This document shows positions 1-13,500 of a stretch of DNA of 64,000 nt, piece by piece (position 1 is the first letter of the stretch; every line of letters begins with the position of its first letter). Source of the stretch: Progne subis subis. Lineage: Eukaryota > Chordata > Aves > Passeriformes > Hirundinidae. Both the position numbers and the translations under genes were made by a program. The notes beneath the pieces were generated by a model that was not told where the DNA came from, ran no database searches, and was given only the letters and a program-made list of their open reading frames with translations. Location: assembly GCA_022316685.1 (NCBI GenBank), contig JAKJHU010000031.1, positions 496,001 through 560,000 on the forward strand. The letters run 5' to 3'.

Positions 1-45
1 CCCCCAAACCAAAGTACAATCCATACAAGCAACCAGGAGGTGATG
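1..45 (+). CDS. LPP: LPP coding exon, 3' end only (alpha-actinin-binding area)
   Basis: This is the last part of a coding exon whose start lies left of the window. Reading from base 3 gives PKPKYNPYKQPGGD and then one base (G) of a split glycine codon. The segment matches the N-terminal region of vertebrate LPP at about human residues 51-65, where human has Glu in place of the Asp. The exon stops at base 45, directly before a GTGAGT donor at 46-51, leaving phase 1. In LPP and its relative zyxin this Lys/Tyr/Pro-rich neighbourhood contributes to alpha-actinin binding, which helps place the protein at focal adhesions and stress fibres. The initiator Met and roughly 50 residues are outside the window. 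Identity rests on this short match plus the two downstream exons, which continue the same protein in phase. Comparison with human LPP is from memory, not from an alignment. Confidence 0.93.
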
Positions 46-3000
46 GTGAGTATTTGTTTTTTAGGAAGGAACCACAACTGCCTAGTTCAGAGGAACTGAC
101 TGCTGACACAGGCTGTTCTTGATTTGTTCTTCGTTGGTGAGTTTGTGGGAGCCTTTCTTTTTCAGGTCATTCAAATCAAGAAGAATGTGAAGAACTCTCT
201 TCCCCTTGCTCTGGCTAGCTACCCTCCTGGGAGGTGCAGGGCTGGGAGAGGACACGAGGACAGATCTTTCTTGGTTTTAATTGAAAGCAGATGTCCTATG
301 TCCAAGACTGGTACTTTTCAAGGGGTTCTGCCTGCTTGGTCCCTGCTGGCATGTGAGGATTCAAGGAGCTTGGGCTCAAAAAACCCTTCAGTATTGGTTC
401 TTTCACTCCAGTGCAGTGGAAATGCTCTACAAACAAGGGATTGATCTGTGTGAATATGATTGGGAGTGGTAGGGCATAAATTTGGCCAGTGGGTCTGGAA
501 GTGTTTTCTCTCTAGTCTGCTGTCTGGATTGTTTTACTTTTGTTCTTTCCCTCTAGGGAACACTCTTGAATATGAAATAATTGGGAAGTTATTTAGATGA
601 CCATTGCAATTGTCTCTGGAGCTGTTATGTCAGCAAAACAAATGCCTGCCAGTCACTGTGTGTCAGCCTTCCTCTACGTCCGGCAGTGAAAGTCCTCCTC
701 TCTTGATGTAGTTGGGCAGGAAGTGTGGGATTTGGGTTCCTGGCTTGTGGACACCTGGAGCGAGAGTTCCCAGGAGCAGGAGTGCATCGCTGGGAGCACC
801 TCTGGAACTGGCATGATGAAGCACCTGAGATGCCCCTTGGTCACAATGCAGAGTTTGTGATAGAACTGCATCAGAAACAAGTGAAGGCCAAGGATTTTAG
901 GAGGGAGTGGTAGCTGTTTTGGCCGAGCATGACATTTCTATTCCTGGTGATTTACTGTAGGTATAAATGGGGAGAAGTTCTTCCCCTCCTCCTCTCTAAC
1001 CTTTCTCCAAAGAAAAGCTCAGTTGTACTCAAGAAAATTTCCAAACCAGCTTTTGTATTTGGTTTTCGATGCTCTACATTGTTCCTTCACCACTTTTTTC
1101 CTCTTTTGTGTTGAGTACAATAAGATAAATATCACCTGTATATTTTTTCCTCTTTCTGCTCTATCTTTTGAAAGCATATGCATTTTCAGGAAGGCTACAG
1201 AGTAATGGAAAAGAGAAAGAAAACAAAGCAGCATATTAAATCTTACACTTGAGTGATTTTCTAAAGTTAAGGACATTTTATAGGAAAATTGGAAAACCTG
1301 ATGAGTGTTTTGGGTATTTTTCGTCTGCCGCTCTAACTTCAGAGAATTCAGAACGAAAAAAGAAAATGTGTTGGAGGGGGAAAGGCAAAGTCATATGCAC
1401 CTGTTCTGCTGCCTTCAGTAACAAAACTTAGCGAGAAATAGGAAAAGAAAGACATTTGGAATTTCAAAAGTAAAAATTAATCCATTTTTGAAATGCAAAG
1501 AAAATGTCACCTTCAAGTCAAGTAGAAATTCTTATTTTTGTAATTCTCTTGCAATTAAAAATAATGGAAAATGGCCCCTTTTTTTTCCCCTAGGAAATCT
1601 ATTCTTGATCAGTCAGTATTTTTTGTGTGACAAAGGTCAGTATGTCTTAATTGTCAGTGTTTTAGTGATTGTAGGTCTGATTGTATATGACTCAGGAACA
1701 CAATCACCTTCTTCTTGCCATTTGGGGAAGGAGGTCCAGAGAGCAGAGCGGGCACTGCAGGCTGAGAAGGGGAGACAAAACACTCAAACATTCCTCATGC
1801 AACCCAAAGTACCTGGTTGTGCAAGCAGTCGGGGGTCGCTGGGTTTGCTGGAAATGGGGAGCTGGTTGGACTTTGTCAGTGCCAGTCCCTTGCCTTGTCT
1901 GATGCTGGGCTTTTAGAAATCCCATCCTCATCCGACAGGCCTGGAAGAGCTAAGGGTTGGCCAGACCTGGTCAGAGGTAGGCTTAGTGATGTGACAACAT
2001 GCCTGCAGCTTTAGCTAATCCACTTCCAGAAGGTGACACGCTGCTGGTTGCTGCCAGCAGCCTGTGCAAAGCATTACCCATCCATATATAACCCTGAGAA
2101 CATGAGGCTTCTGGGATCTGGCAGGCCAGGGCTGAGGGGGCACTGAAGTTAGCCCGATGTGCTTCATTTGCTTTCTATGGCTCCCTTCTCTCTTCCAGGC
2201 TCCCTAACTGTTTTTTTCAATGATCTCCCTGATTTCTGCAGCAATAATTCAGCCTGGGAGATGGCTCCAGGCCCCGCTGGTCCCCTGCTTACAGGGGCAA
2301 TGCCATTGTGCCTCTGTTGGATGCAGGTTTTTCTCACCTGGTTAGCTGTCAGTCTGTAAGTAGGGGTGCGGCAGCATCCCCTCAAACCCCGGTGTGTTTT
2401 CATCCCTGCTACCCTGCCAAAGCTGCTTATCTGGAGGCACATGGGCCTCCCATGCATCCTTCTGCTGGGGATGAGTGGGAGCAACAGCACTGCCCTGGGG
2501 AAAGGTTGTCCTGGGGCTTTTATTGGTCAAAAAGTGGCTGTGCTCATCCCAGCCTTGGTTGCCCCAGAAGCATCACTGGAATTGGCTCCCTGCAGTTTCC
2601 TCTTTTCCCTGTAGTATCTGGGATCTCTCTGCGAGATTGGCAAATTCTGTTCCTGGTAATTTCTTCAGCTCATTGCTTTTAGCATTTAGGAATGTGCATC
2701 CCCTGGCCTTGTTGTTATTATGATTTTGTAGGTGTGTTGTTTGTATGTAGAGGGTCTGTCCAGCTGATCACATTCATGGTTTTATTTCTTGATCATATTG
2801 AAAGCAGAGGGGAAAGACACAGTGACAGACTGTGGAGCAGGTGCTGTGTGTACCCCCCTCTCCCTCCCATCTCCTACCAAAGCATTTCCTTAGTCTCACC
2901 TTGACTTCGATTGTATTTCTTATTTCATGACACCTGCACAAAACTCAGCCAGAAGGTGCTGATTAAAAACTGCTTAATGGAACTTTAACAGAAGTTAGAA

Positions 3001-4019
3001 ATGGTTACATGACTGAAAAAAAGCGAAATGGCAACAGCCAACCGTTTATAAACCAGGAGCATTTTACTGTGGTTTGAAGCACTCAAGGCATGTGTTTAGA
3101 CCACTGAAGTAGCAATTTTCCTGGTGCTGCCAACCCCCCTCCTCGCTGTTTGCCATGCTGGGTGGCTGCAGCTTGTTTCAGACCAGATTTATCAACTCAT
3201 CAAAGCAGAGACCGTGTCTTGCTCTTCCAGGGATCTGCTTGGGGGCCCCGGGGTGTTACTGCAGTGGTGGTAGAAGTCATGTTCATAATCCTAATCATCA
3301 TCAATAAGACCCGAGCCCTGCTTAGCATTCTGCACAGCTCTCTGCTGTGCAGGCAGCCCAAGAGGCAGGCACAGCCTGTTTGTGTAGGTCCTACAAACAC
3401 CTGCTGTGGTCTGGGCTGGGTTTCTGGAGGATTTAGTGCTGCCACTCCCTACTGTGATGGTTTACAGGGGATTAACCTTGCCTGATCCTGGCTGGTGTGA
3501 GCACCACAGTTCCTGGGAAATGCTGGTGCTCATCCTCTTACAGAGCTCAGTACTTACCCCACAGAGAGCAGAGGAGAGCCATTCAAGCTTGGGGAAGATG
3601 TTTATCTACAAGGTGAACAATTGTGCGTTGGGAGGAAGTGTAGCTGCTGAGGAATTAGGCTGGAAATCAAAATTAGATGTCCAGACATCTGAGCAGTCGC
3701 TCTAAGAGTTTAGCTGGGGTCAGAGGTGGTCCTTGGATGGAGCTAGATGTGTTTGAAGTTTGAGAGCATCTTCTCTTCGTGCTAGAAGATGAGTCCTGAG
3801 ACGGATGAGGCATCAACCAGCCGTGGGTCCTGACAGTCTGCTTCTTGTATATTTGGCTTCTTTCTCCATGCCATGTGTTTTGTGTTGCCTGCCCTCCCTC
3901 TTTTCCTCAGCAGACCCTGTCCAGCAGTGTTCCCAATGGGTTTTGTCCTACACAAAAAAAATCTCTTAAAGATCTTTTTTCTGAGGAGTTGGTAATAATT
4001 TTGTTTCATTTAAAAGCAC

Positions 4020-4165
4020 TGGGTGCCCCATCATTTGAAGTGCTCAGGGTCAGAATGGATAGGGCTTTGAGCAACCTGATTTGGTGAAAGATATCCCAGC
4101 TGATGGCAGGGGCTTTGGATTGTATTATTTTTCAAGGTCTTTCCAATCCAGACCTTTCTGTGGTT
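4020..4165 (+). mobile_element. CR1 LINE, truncated 3' end
   Basis: The stretch follows the 3' end of an avian CR1 element in sense orientation. A GGTGCCCCATC-like start leads to GGGCTTTGAGCAACCTGAT (near 4062-4080), then a GATGGCAGGGG block, and then an AAGGTCTTTCCAATCC segment ending near TTTCTGTGG. CR1 is a retrotransposon that usually leaves 5'-truncated copies, and only the last roughly 145 bp are present here. It is diverged from the consensus as I remember it and carries no coding sequence. No target-site duplication is evident. Confidence 0.8.
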
Positions 4166-5752
4166 GCCCTTCCTCCTTTCCTTGCCACTTATTTCTCTCT
4201 TGCTCCCCAGCTTTTAGACTTAAATTGGTATTTCAGCATCTTCAACAGAGCTGGAGCCTTAGGGAAACACTGCCACACAGCTGTTCCCATCTATGCTGGG
4301 CTCAGGAAGATGGAAAGGATTTATAGCTTGCAGATGAAGCAAATTCCATCTTTGCCTTGGTTCCAGAAAATGGGGCCTCACCCTGCAGGGCAGACTAAGG
4401 AGGCATCTGATGTGGGGTGAGGTTGGTGATAGATGAACTGCTGGCTTTGTGCCTGGTGCTGTGGGGCTGGTGCTGCTGGGGTGGCACTGGGGGCTGTAAG
4501 GTCAGAATTGGGGGCTTCAGAAATGTGTAAAAGTCTGTTGTCAGTCAGAGGTACTCAGAAAAGCCCGAGTCAGGGCCACTGGATGGCTTGGGAGCAGTGG
4601 TTGACAACTTTGCAGTGTGAGTTGCCTTTTGGTTTGGATCATTTCCGTTCAAATCTTCTTTTGGTAACCACAAAAGTTCTTTTCCCCTTGCCTTTCCCCC
4701 TTGCCTCCAAATAAAGCTCTGCAAGCCCAGTAGAAGCAGGACTGTGCTGAAGCAGGTAGAGCACAATGCTGAGCTGGGGAGGCTCAGCTGGATTGCAGGG
4801 CTGGGCTTTCCGGTCCAGCATTTGTGAGCACTAGTGCAGCTCCCTGGGGATTGAATACACCTCCTGTGCTACTGTGTGCGGTCACTTAAAGGATGATTTC
4901 ATGATGGTAGGGAAGGAAATGAGTCCATCCTTGCCTACCAGGAAGTGCCAGATCATTGAATGGCTCCCAGGGGGTCTCCTGCTCCTGCAAAGATGACTCT
5001 TTCCATTCCCAAAAAACCAAACCTGTCCTGTTCTCGCAATATCTGTTGTTCAGACAGGACCCTGTGTTTTTCTCAAGCACTGCTGAGATGCTGCAGTGCC
5101 AGCCCTGGACAGAAAGGGATGTGCAGGCAACATCCCTCACAGGGCAGTCACTCTGTGAGGCTGCCCAGTGCTTGGAGGTGTTTCTCTGTCACACTCTGGG
5201 ACTCTCAGGACTTGCTTTACAAAATTAGCCACTTTAGTTTGTGCTGTTGCATACTTCTAAAATCAGTATTTATTAGTGCTGATGTCTTTCCTTGTAATTG
5301 CCATCCTTGATGAATATAGTAACTACAGAAACAATATGTATTTAAGAATGGAAACTAAACAAAGGGATGAGACTCAAAGCAATCTCCTCCTTTCTCATTC
5401 CTTTCCTTGGGCACATTCAGACATGATGAGCAACAGGTCTCATATGAAGGCCTTTGAGGTCTTACTTTTTTAAAAAACCATCTCCTTCCGTTTACCTTGG
5501 TTGGAGGAGTGGGCAAGTGACTCATGAGACAAGGCAAATGAGCAGGACCAGCTCCAGGGCAAGGCTGTGTTGTGAACACCAGTGTGTGTTCTTGAGCCCA
5601 GCTGATCCAGGTTTCCCAGAGCTCGTCTCTCTGTGCCCTTCTCTTCCTCATGGGTGTGGAGGCTTTTGAGCACTGGCAAGTTATGTTCTGCTATGTCTGT
5701 AGGGAACTGGGAGCATGAACTGTCAGGCTCTTCGTTGTTTTGCTGTCGTGCC

Positions 5753-5797
5753 TTTTTTTTTTTTTTTTTTTTTTTTCCTTTTTTTTTTTTTTCCCCC
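5753..5797. repeat. Poly-T/pyrimidine tract
   Basis: Twenty-four T, two C, fourteen T and five C run together and end in an AG at 5798-5799. The tract resembles a very strong 3' splice-site pyrimidine run, but no donor with a plausible reading frame follows closely. It is best read as low-complexity DNA, possibly the tail of an old retroposed sequence in antisense orientation. Confidence 0.9.
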
Positions 5798-6491
5798 AGG
5801 CAGATATACCTAGTGGGTTTTGTTTACAGCAGCTGCTATCAATAGCTCTGTCTTAATTTTTGAAGCTTGGGTATGGATTTATTGGACTAGACACCCTGTG
5901 TTACGGCTGTACTCTGCAGTCTTTGACAGTTCATAGAAAGCTACAAGGTCCAGAGTCTATTCATTATTTGTTTTGAGAGTCCTGAAAGAAAAAATTCAGG
6001 CTGACCTGAGAGGTTCTGTGGTGGTGTTTTTTGTTTTTCTTTTTCTTTTTTTCGTTTTTTCCTGGTTGTCTGTGCTGGTTCTGTTCCATAGCAGGAGGAA
6101 TTCTCATTAGAGGAAGGCCTGTGTTGGCTGAGAGGTAGAGGGGGTGTTGTACCTGCTCCATGGAGTATCTCAGGAGCTTCTGCAGTGCTGTGCTGGTTGC
6201 TGAAGGAAGGCTGGGCTGCAGGCACAGTGAGCTGTCTCATCCATGCTCCTGTGGTGGTTTTGTGTGTGCATTGTTCAACACTAACATGAGATAATGCAAT
6301 TATCCAGAATTGCACAGCCAACAGGAGCTGGATGTCTTGCATGTGTTAGGAGTTACGCCTGTGGACCACTGCTGCTGCTCAGATGAGGCATGGGAGCAGG
6401 TTTTTACTCTGAATCGAGTCCTGGGAGTACCAGAGTATTTCCAGTGGGATCTGCTGTCCCTCTCTTGCTCCTCATCTCTGCCACTAGCTGT

Positions 6492-6507
6492 AAAAAAAAA
6501 AAAAAAA
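6492..6507. repeat. Poly-A run (A16)
   Basis: Sixteen uninterrupted A residues follow a CTAGCTGT context. No recognisable SINE or processed-gene body is attached, so this is recorded as a simple homopolymer. Confidence 0.9.
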
Positions 6508-7436
6508 TCATGGATGCTTCATGAGGGAGGCAGTGTCTCAGTGGTGGGACAAAAAGATAGGATGAGAAGTGCTCTAACACTCTTCTGGCCCCATCAATTG
6601 CAATTGACGCTGTGGTCCCATCCCTCACAGGACTGAGCTCAAGGAGTTGAAAAATGTGGTGTGAATAAAGAGGTGACTTTACTGTTGCAAATCATCCTGA
6701 CTGGGCCTGACCACAGCCCCCTGTTAGTGCTTGTTTCTTAGTGAAAGATTTTTTAAACTGCATATTATAAGCTTTTAAAGTCTTTCTTAATCCTTCCCTC
6801 GTTTTTCTATGTGTTTCTTGTGCTGAATGGGATACAGCAGATGAAGCAATACTTTATTCATTAGTGTCAGAACTGCATCATCCACAGGCTCTTACAAAAT
6901 GCAGCTGGTAAAAATGATCTTGAAGCTCCAGGCCTCTTTGTGGTGGGCTTGCTACCTTCACACAAGAGCATTTAAAGCACCAACAGAGCCCCTGAACACT
7001 GCAGAACGAGTGGGAAGGCGGGGGTCCCTTGTTAAGGAGTAGCTGTTAACCAGTTTGGGGCACCCCTTTGGAAGTGTCCATTGATTTCTTCTGAAGGACA
7101 TCCTCTCTCCTGTTGGTTAGGAACCAAGCAAAACCAGTTGGAAATGAGTGGTGGTTCTCATTTGTATAAAACTGGATTTAAGCTGCCCCAAGCAAGCTGG
7201 GCCATGTTGAAGAGGCGTGAGACCAAGCTGGTGCCTTTGTGCCTGGGCAGCGTCGCTCCACTCAATAACAGGGACAGGGATTATTGCCCAGCACTGTGAC
7301 CAGTGTCAGGACTTGTGATTCTCACCAGTGTGAATAAACTGGCTCTGTGTGGGGCCTCCTGTCTTGTTAGCAGTATTCCCAAAAGTTGTTTTGGTGGATA
7401 ACAGTGTCTGCATGTCTGCATCTGCTGCCTTTTTTT

Positions 7437-7461
7437 GTTTGTTTGTTTGTTTGTTTGTTTG
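7437..7461. repeat. (GTTT)n microsatellite
   Basis: About six perfect GTTT units follow a short poly-T run and end at GCGCC. A tetranucleotide tract of this kind is likely to be length-polymorphic. No gene is associated beyond the host intron. Confidence 0.93.
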
Positions 7462-10400
7462 CGCCAGAGACAAATCCATAGGACTGTGTCTCGGCTTAGC
7501 TCTCAGGATGAGCATTTTCTTTTTTGAAATACCACCTCAGGGAAAGGCCCTGGTAAAAATGCAGCATAAAACAAGTGCATAAAAACTGTTATTGAACCAG
7601 TATACTTATCTGTAGTTCACAAAATGTCAAGTCAAGCCACCAGGTTTTATTAAGTATTCTGACTGTGTTTTGTTAGAATTACAAATATTAAATTTTCACA
7701 GGCTCTGGAACACACTGCCTCTTATTTGGGAACTACTTGAAGTAGTGCCTAGCCTTGGCTTTCATTCTGGTGAGCGAGCTTATATTTTCTCAGTTATTTG
7801 GTTTCATAAAGCAAACATTGCACTTCTCAGCAGGTAGATTCTTAATTTTTTTCTGCCCTGACTATTTTTTCTCATTTTCTTGTCTCCTGTCTGTCGGTTC
7901 TTCCAAGATACTATACTTAATTTTTCCACTTCATTATTTCAAACATCAAATAGTGATTCATCTTAGCAGTGGCCTGTTCTGTGAACCGCAATAGTTTGGG
8001 TAGAATAAAGAAAAAGGACAAAAAAAGGAAGGGAAAAAGAGAAAGAGAAGACATTTCTGACACGCTGAAATGGAAGGGAACCATCATTTAATAACCTGAT
8101 TGCAAACATCTGTCATCAACCATATCAAACCTTCTGTTAAAAAGGTAGTGTTTGTCCCGTATGTAGTTTTACAGGGCTGTGGTGCCCAGTCAAAGCAAGA
8201 GAGCACTGCTAATGCAGAAGTAGCTTGAATTCAAGCAGACAGCACTTGTCCCTTTTATTTTAATCTGAAATGTTAACATCCTCCAGATGCTAGTCTGTTA
8301 AATAATAACAATTGTTATATGACAGTTAACAGTCGAGTAATATTTTTTATTTTTTTGCCCTTCTTCGCACAAAGCTGCTCTTCTACTCACTGAAAACTAT
8401 TATAGTAAAGGATTATATGTATACTTTTCCTTTTCTCTGCCTAAAGCTTTTTTTTATTTTGCCAGGCTGCGTCCTGCTAAATCAGAGCAACCAGTTAATG
8501 TCTATTGGATTATATTACAGGTTGGTGTAATAAAAGGTTGGAGGAATGAATGAGCGACTCTTGAAGCCACAGAAGCTGTACTTGTGGCCAAAGAGCAGGC
8601 ATTTCTAGCAGTGAATCCTACACAATTACAATTTGGACTAAGTATACAAGGCCTGAAATGTTTGCTGCTAAGCAAAGTGTGTTTAGATGGACTTGGCACA
8701 GGAATTGAGAGTCTGTGAGTAGCACTGAGAATCCTGTGGCTCTACTTGGCCCGGGGAGGGCAATTTTGCAGGACGTGAGCAGGGATCTGCTCTAGTTCCT
8801 AATAAGCAGTGAGTTAGTTTCCCACTATCTGAAAATTCCCCTTCTGTCTTCTTCCTTAACCAGCACACACACTGCAAAGTCACAGCCATGGAAGAAAGTG
8901 CAGGCGTGCTTCAGGGGCTCGACTGGGGATTTACCCAAACTGTTTGAGGAGCTGAAGTGCAAAAGACTCACGTCTCTTCCAGTTCTTAATTCCTGTGATG
9001 ACAGTGACTAAGGAAAGGTTTTGGTTTCATCTAGACATGACCCAAATGATAAAGCCAAGCCTGGTATTAAGGGCTGGTGGGTAGAAATTGCACTGTCATG
9101 ACAGCTGGCATTTGTTGTGCCAAGCATTGAATTTATGGGAAATGACATGAAGATGAGGAAGGAACCTGTGCTCTGGGTCATCTGTTACAGGGCCCACTTA
9201 AGAGGTTTTATCAACTGATGTTTCTGAATACTCTGCGCTACCTGTGGTGTGAGGGTCTGCCCAGGGGTCCTGCTGCGGGAATTGTCCTGAGCGAGCTGTT
9301 GGGAGGAGAGGAGACCCTCAAGAGAATGAAAATGGTATACCAAAACAGTGTGAGTAAACACAATCTTTCAAAAGTAGGTTTAATAGAAGAAAGTACAGAA
9401 CTTCGAAATTTGTTATAAAAAGTGAATGTGGTGAGGGCTGAATTCTTGCTAAGTGGAGATTAATAGTTTCTGAGGTTGGTGGCCCCATTCTTAGAAAACC
9501 AATTCTTTGGTAGTAACATCAACAAAATCAACTTTCCTCAACTTTTTGCTGCATGTACCCCTCAGTACAAGCTCCCAGTTTGTGCTCCAAATTTTCTATC
9601 TCCTTCACTGGCTCCATCCCCTGTTCGTTTTTGCAGAGGACACAGTGCCAGGCTGTGGTTGCTTCTGCATGAGCTGGAAGCCTCTTAGGCATCCCAGCAC
9701 CTATCTTGGGACCACTGGACACCTGCAGCTGGATCTATTTCCAGCTGCTTTTCTTATCTGGAGGAATCCATCTCACCTCTTTGCAGGACCAGCTCACTTT
9801 TTAGCCCCTCAAGTGCCACGATCAGCTTCATGACGTGTTGTCAGACCCTTCAGAGGAATGTTCTGACCCAAACTGTGCTGTGTATTTGCAAAGTTTATTT
9901 TTCAAGAGGGTAAAAAGGAGTAATCATTGTTCCTGGGCCACTTCTTGGGAAGGGTAAGAAAAGGAAGGCTGCTCAGTGAGGATCCATTAACACCATTATG
10001 GCTGTCAGACAGCGAAGCACAGGAGGTAAAAGTCCATTCTTCTCCCTTCCCAGTCCCGTGATTTGAAATGTTTGAACGTGCGCTTCAGAAGCTGGGGAAG
10101 TAAAAGCCCCCAATCGTGCCTGGAGACTCTGCAAAGGCCACGGTGAGCGAAGGGGCTGCGGAGTGTTAATACAGTCCATCATTTGGTAACGAGCCCGATG
10201 TTCTTGTACGAGCCGTGTCAGGCTGTTGTCTGCACGCTGTCTTTGCTGATCACAGTAATCGGGTCATAAGAGAGGGAGAAGTAATAGCGCGTCTCTTAGC
10301 AACCAGCCCCAGGAGAAAGAGAAAATTACTCAAACAGACTATCCAGCCAGGGAAGTAGAAAGATGAAATTTTCTGAAAGTCTGTTGGAAAGTGCTCAGGG

Positions 10401-10524
10401 AAATAATTCTTTTATGTGTGAGATCCTTACAGGCTGGACCTGATGGTATCAGATGCTTTTTTTGGGTTTTTTTTCCTTTCTTGTTGTCTTTCTGGTAAAC
10501 TTTTATTTTTAATTGGCCTCGGGG

Positions 10525-10540
10525 AAAAAAAAAAAAAAAA
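10525..10540. repeat. Poly-A run (A16)
   Basis: Sixteen A residues follow CTCGGGG, with a T-rich, imperfectly complementary stretch about 20-80 bp upstream (10455-10512). No repeat family was recognised around it. Confidence 0.85.
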
Positions 10541-13500
10541 GAGGGAGAACCCCTTGAAACAGACACATTTTGAAAACATAAGGGACAGATTTTTGTATTT
10601 TTGACAATGCCAAGGAGAAGGGAGGGAGGGGAGGTCAGTGTGTCTCAGGAGGAGACGAGGGGAGCCTCTTATCTCTGCACGAGTGCTTTGAATGCTTCCC
10701 GTGTCAGTGCGAGCCAAAGCATGTTGCTGTATCTGCCAAGGCTGCAGTGGCATGTGCAAAACAAACTTGTTGGGTCTCCATTGCATTGCACAGGGTGTCG
10801 TGTCTCACGAGTGTCACAGACTGTGAGCTGTGATGATTGACAGCTTGGCAGAGAGCTGGACCCGACCTGCCCTCGCAGTGGCCGTGCCGGGAGAGCCTGG
10901 CTGAGAGGTGCTGCTTGAGCTCCTGCCAGCAGCCTTTTTCTCATTATCCTCGTGTTTTGTCCTCATCTAAGCTGCTGGTTTGTATAAGTTGTGTAGGGAA
11001 ACATCTCTGAGGCCTTCTCAAAGACCATTTGGCCAATGTTGGCCCCAGGTCTCAGAGGAAGGGCTGTGGTAGGAGCAGTCTGGAAGTCACAGTAGTAAAT
11101 TGAAGCATTTGCGGCTTGTGTATGGCTTGGGGACACGTTTGTGTGCTTGTATCTTATACTTTAAAAAATTTCTTTTTCATTCCAAAAGTTGTCCTTCTGT
11201 GGTCAGATGGTCTGCATCCTCTCCAATCGGGTATGCTGGCTGCTTAGGAAAGGGGACCAAGCCTGGCATGGTCTGCCCACCCTTGCTAAGCAAGAGCATA
11301 AATCTGTGTGCGTTTAATGGAAAGAAAGGGAAATACTCTAAAATGGTTGTAGGTGCCCAGATTTGTGGTTGCATCCTTAAAACTATCACAGGGACGAAAT
11401 CTTTCTGAAAGCTTGGCTTAGTCCCTGGCTTTGAGGAGAGATGAGGGCACTGTTGAATGTGTGGAGGGGAACAGGCACTGATCCAGCTACTGGTTTGTGC
11501 CCTTCTTCTGCTTTTGTGTGCTTTATGATACCAGGGCGTGTCTAGTTTGTGCAGGGGGACTAGCTTACTTCTGCAGGTGATGGTTTGACTATCTGTAACA
11601 GATCTGCTTGCAGATTCATGTGGTTTACTGAAGGGTAGAGCCACTCCCCCAAACTCGGATCCTGGGCAGTTGGGTAAAAGGTTCAGGCTGATCTGGACTG
11701 CTGTGGTTGAGTTGCTGTTGGTACCTGGGTTCATTCAAGTCTTGCTGAAGTTTTTGGAGATAAGGCTGACTTCAATGTCTTATCCTGGAAATAGTCTGTA
11801 GAAGAGAGGAGAAAACCCCAACCTTGCAGCTGTACAGAATGAATACCTTAGGAGCAACATCTACTACTGTCAAAGACAAATGTGATAAGGATCACTATTA
11901 ATTGTGACTTCTTCCAAGAAAATCATAAAGGCTGCTGCTTTGCTGTCTTGTCATAAAGAAGAAAGACTTTTTTCCTTAAAAGTTTAGTAACTGAAGACTT
12001 TCCTTGCTATTTTTGTGAGTACCAGTAAGTGATGTTTCCTGGAAATTTTCCCCCAACTCTATAAATACCACCTCAGGGCTTACAGAAGTGACTCAGTTTG
12101 GGAAGTCAACACCATGCACTTCCTCAGCACAGCCTGGCAGACCCCCAACCAGAGTGCACAACTTCTGCAAAACTGCTAATTGGTTGTTAATCTGCAGTAC
12201 AATTTGGCTTCTTCTTGAAAACTGAATTCCTGTTGCTCATTCTGACCTCCCTGTCGTGTTTGAGATGATGGCACAGGGGGCAGAAGAGGCTGAAGCACAG
12301 TTTGAGTCTGGAAAGTTGTAATTGGTATTTTGAGGTGTCACCCTTTCCTCTGGATAACAACCTCATCGAATGACCCTAACTGACAGATAGATGAAATGCT
12401 CCTAATTGCCATATCTCACTGTCCTGGGACCAAAATTATCTCACAGACCTTGCTTTTGTAATTGGGTTCTTTCTTCCTTCCCCTTACACTTTTGATATCA
12501 CTTTTGTACCAATTGGGCACAAATAGAGCCATTTGTAATTCTTTATGTAGCACCTAAGGAGAAATAGAACCTGGCTTGGTGAATTAATTCTGCAGGCGTA
12601 GGGGGGAAAATTACACTGGGAGCTCAGGTCTGACACAGCTGTCTTACGTAAAAATCAATTTATAAAGACAAGAGGCAATGCACGAGGGAAGTGTGAGTTG
12701 GGTAAAATCACGGCTGGTCTGCTTCTCCACTGGTATCAGCATGGGTAGGATACCTTGCAGCCTTACCAGATAATGCATGAAGCATTGCAGTATCTTCCTC
12801 ATCTCCTGCTTAGTCCATTCAATGCCTTAGATTTGAATTAAATTCACAAATGATCTCTTCTTCTTAACCTGTCCCTGCCCCCAGTGATCCTGCAGAGTCT
12901 GACACTGTAACCCTTTTCTAGAGCCTAAAATTCAGCTGGGTTTGTAACAGGAGAATACTTGCCCGATTTCTCTTGGTGCGTCAGGCGCTCAGCCTGTGTG
13001 TGTGTAAAAATGGGACACAGGTTCTCAGGAGGGAGAGACGACCTTGTGGCAGCAGGAGGGGCTTGGGCTGGTGGATCTCTGCCTGCCAGATCTCTAGGTT
13101 TTGTTCAATTGTTTACATTCCTTATTAGGGTCAAGAGTCTTTCAGACCTAGTTGCAGGAACCATTGGTTTGGCTGAACCTGAAAACTCGTGATATTTAAA
13201 ACGTTTCTCGGCGCCAGTAAATCATATTTACTGGATAGACAGAAAAAACCTTTAAATTTAGCAGCTAATCCAACACAAGGGATGTGATGCGTGACCGCAG
13301 CTGAGATTATTTCCTGCAAACAGAGTTGGACTTTTAAAAGAAGAAATCTCCCAATCACCATGATCCCATTCTGAGTAGATGGTGTTTTCCTGAGGTATCA
13401 TGGAGACAAGCTAATGGAGGGCCCATTTGCCTTTTTATGCTTTCTCATGTGGGAAGACCATTATAAGATTCCAGTTTTTGGTGCACATTTAGCACTGCCT

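Noticed and set aside
5779..5799. Extremely strong pyrimidine tract plus CAG that looks like a 3' splice site
   Set aside because: No plausible donor follows with an open LPP frame; the tract is a plain poly-T repeat.
11177..11734. 185-codon open frame on the - strand
   Set aside because: No domain, signal peptide or repeat structure recognised; antisense intronic; length compatible with chance.
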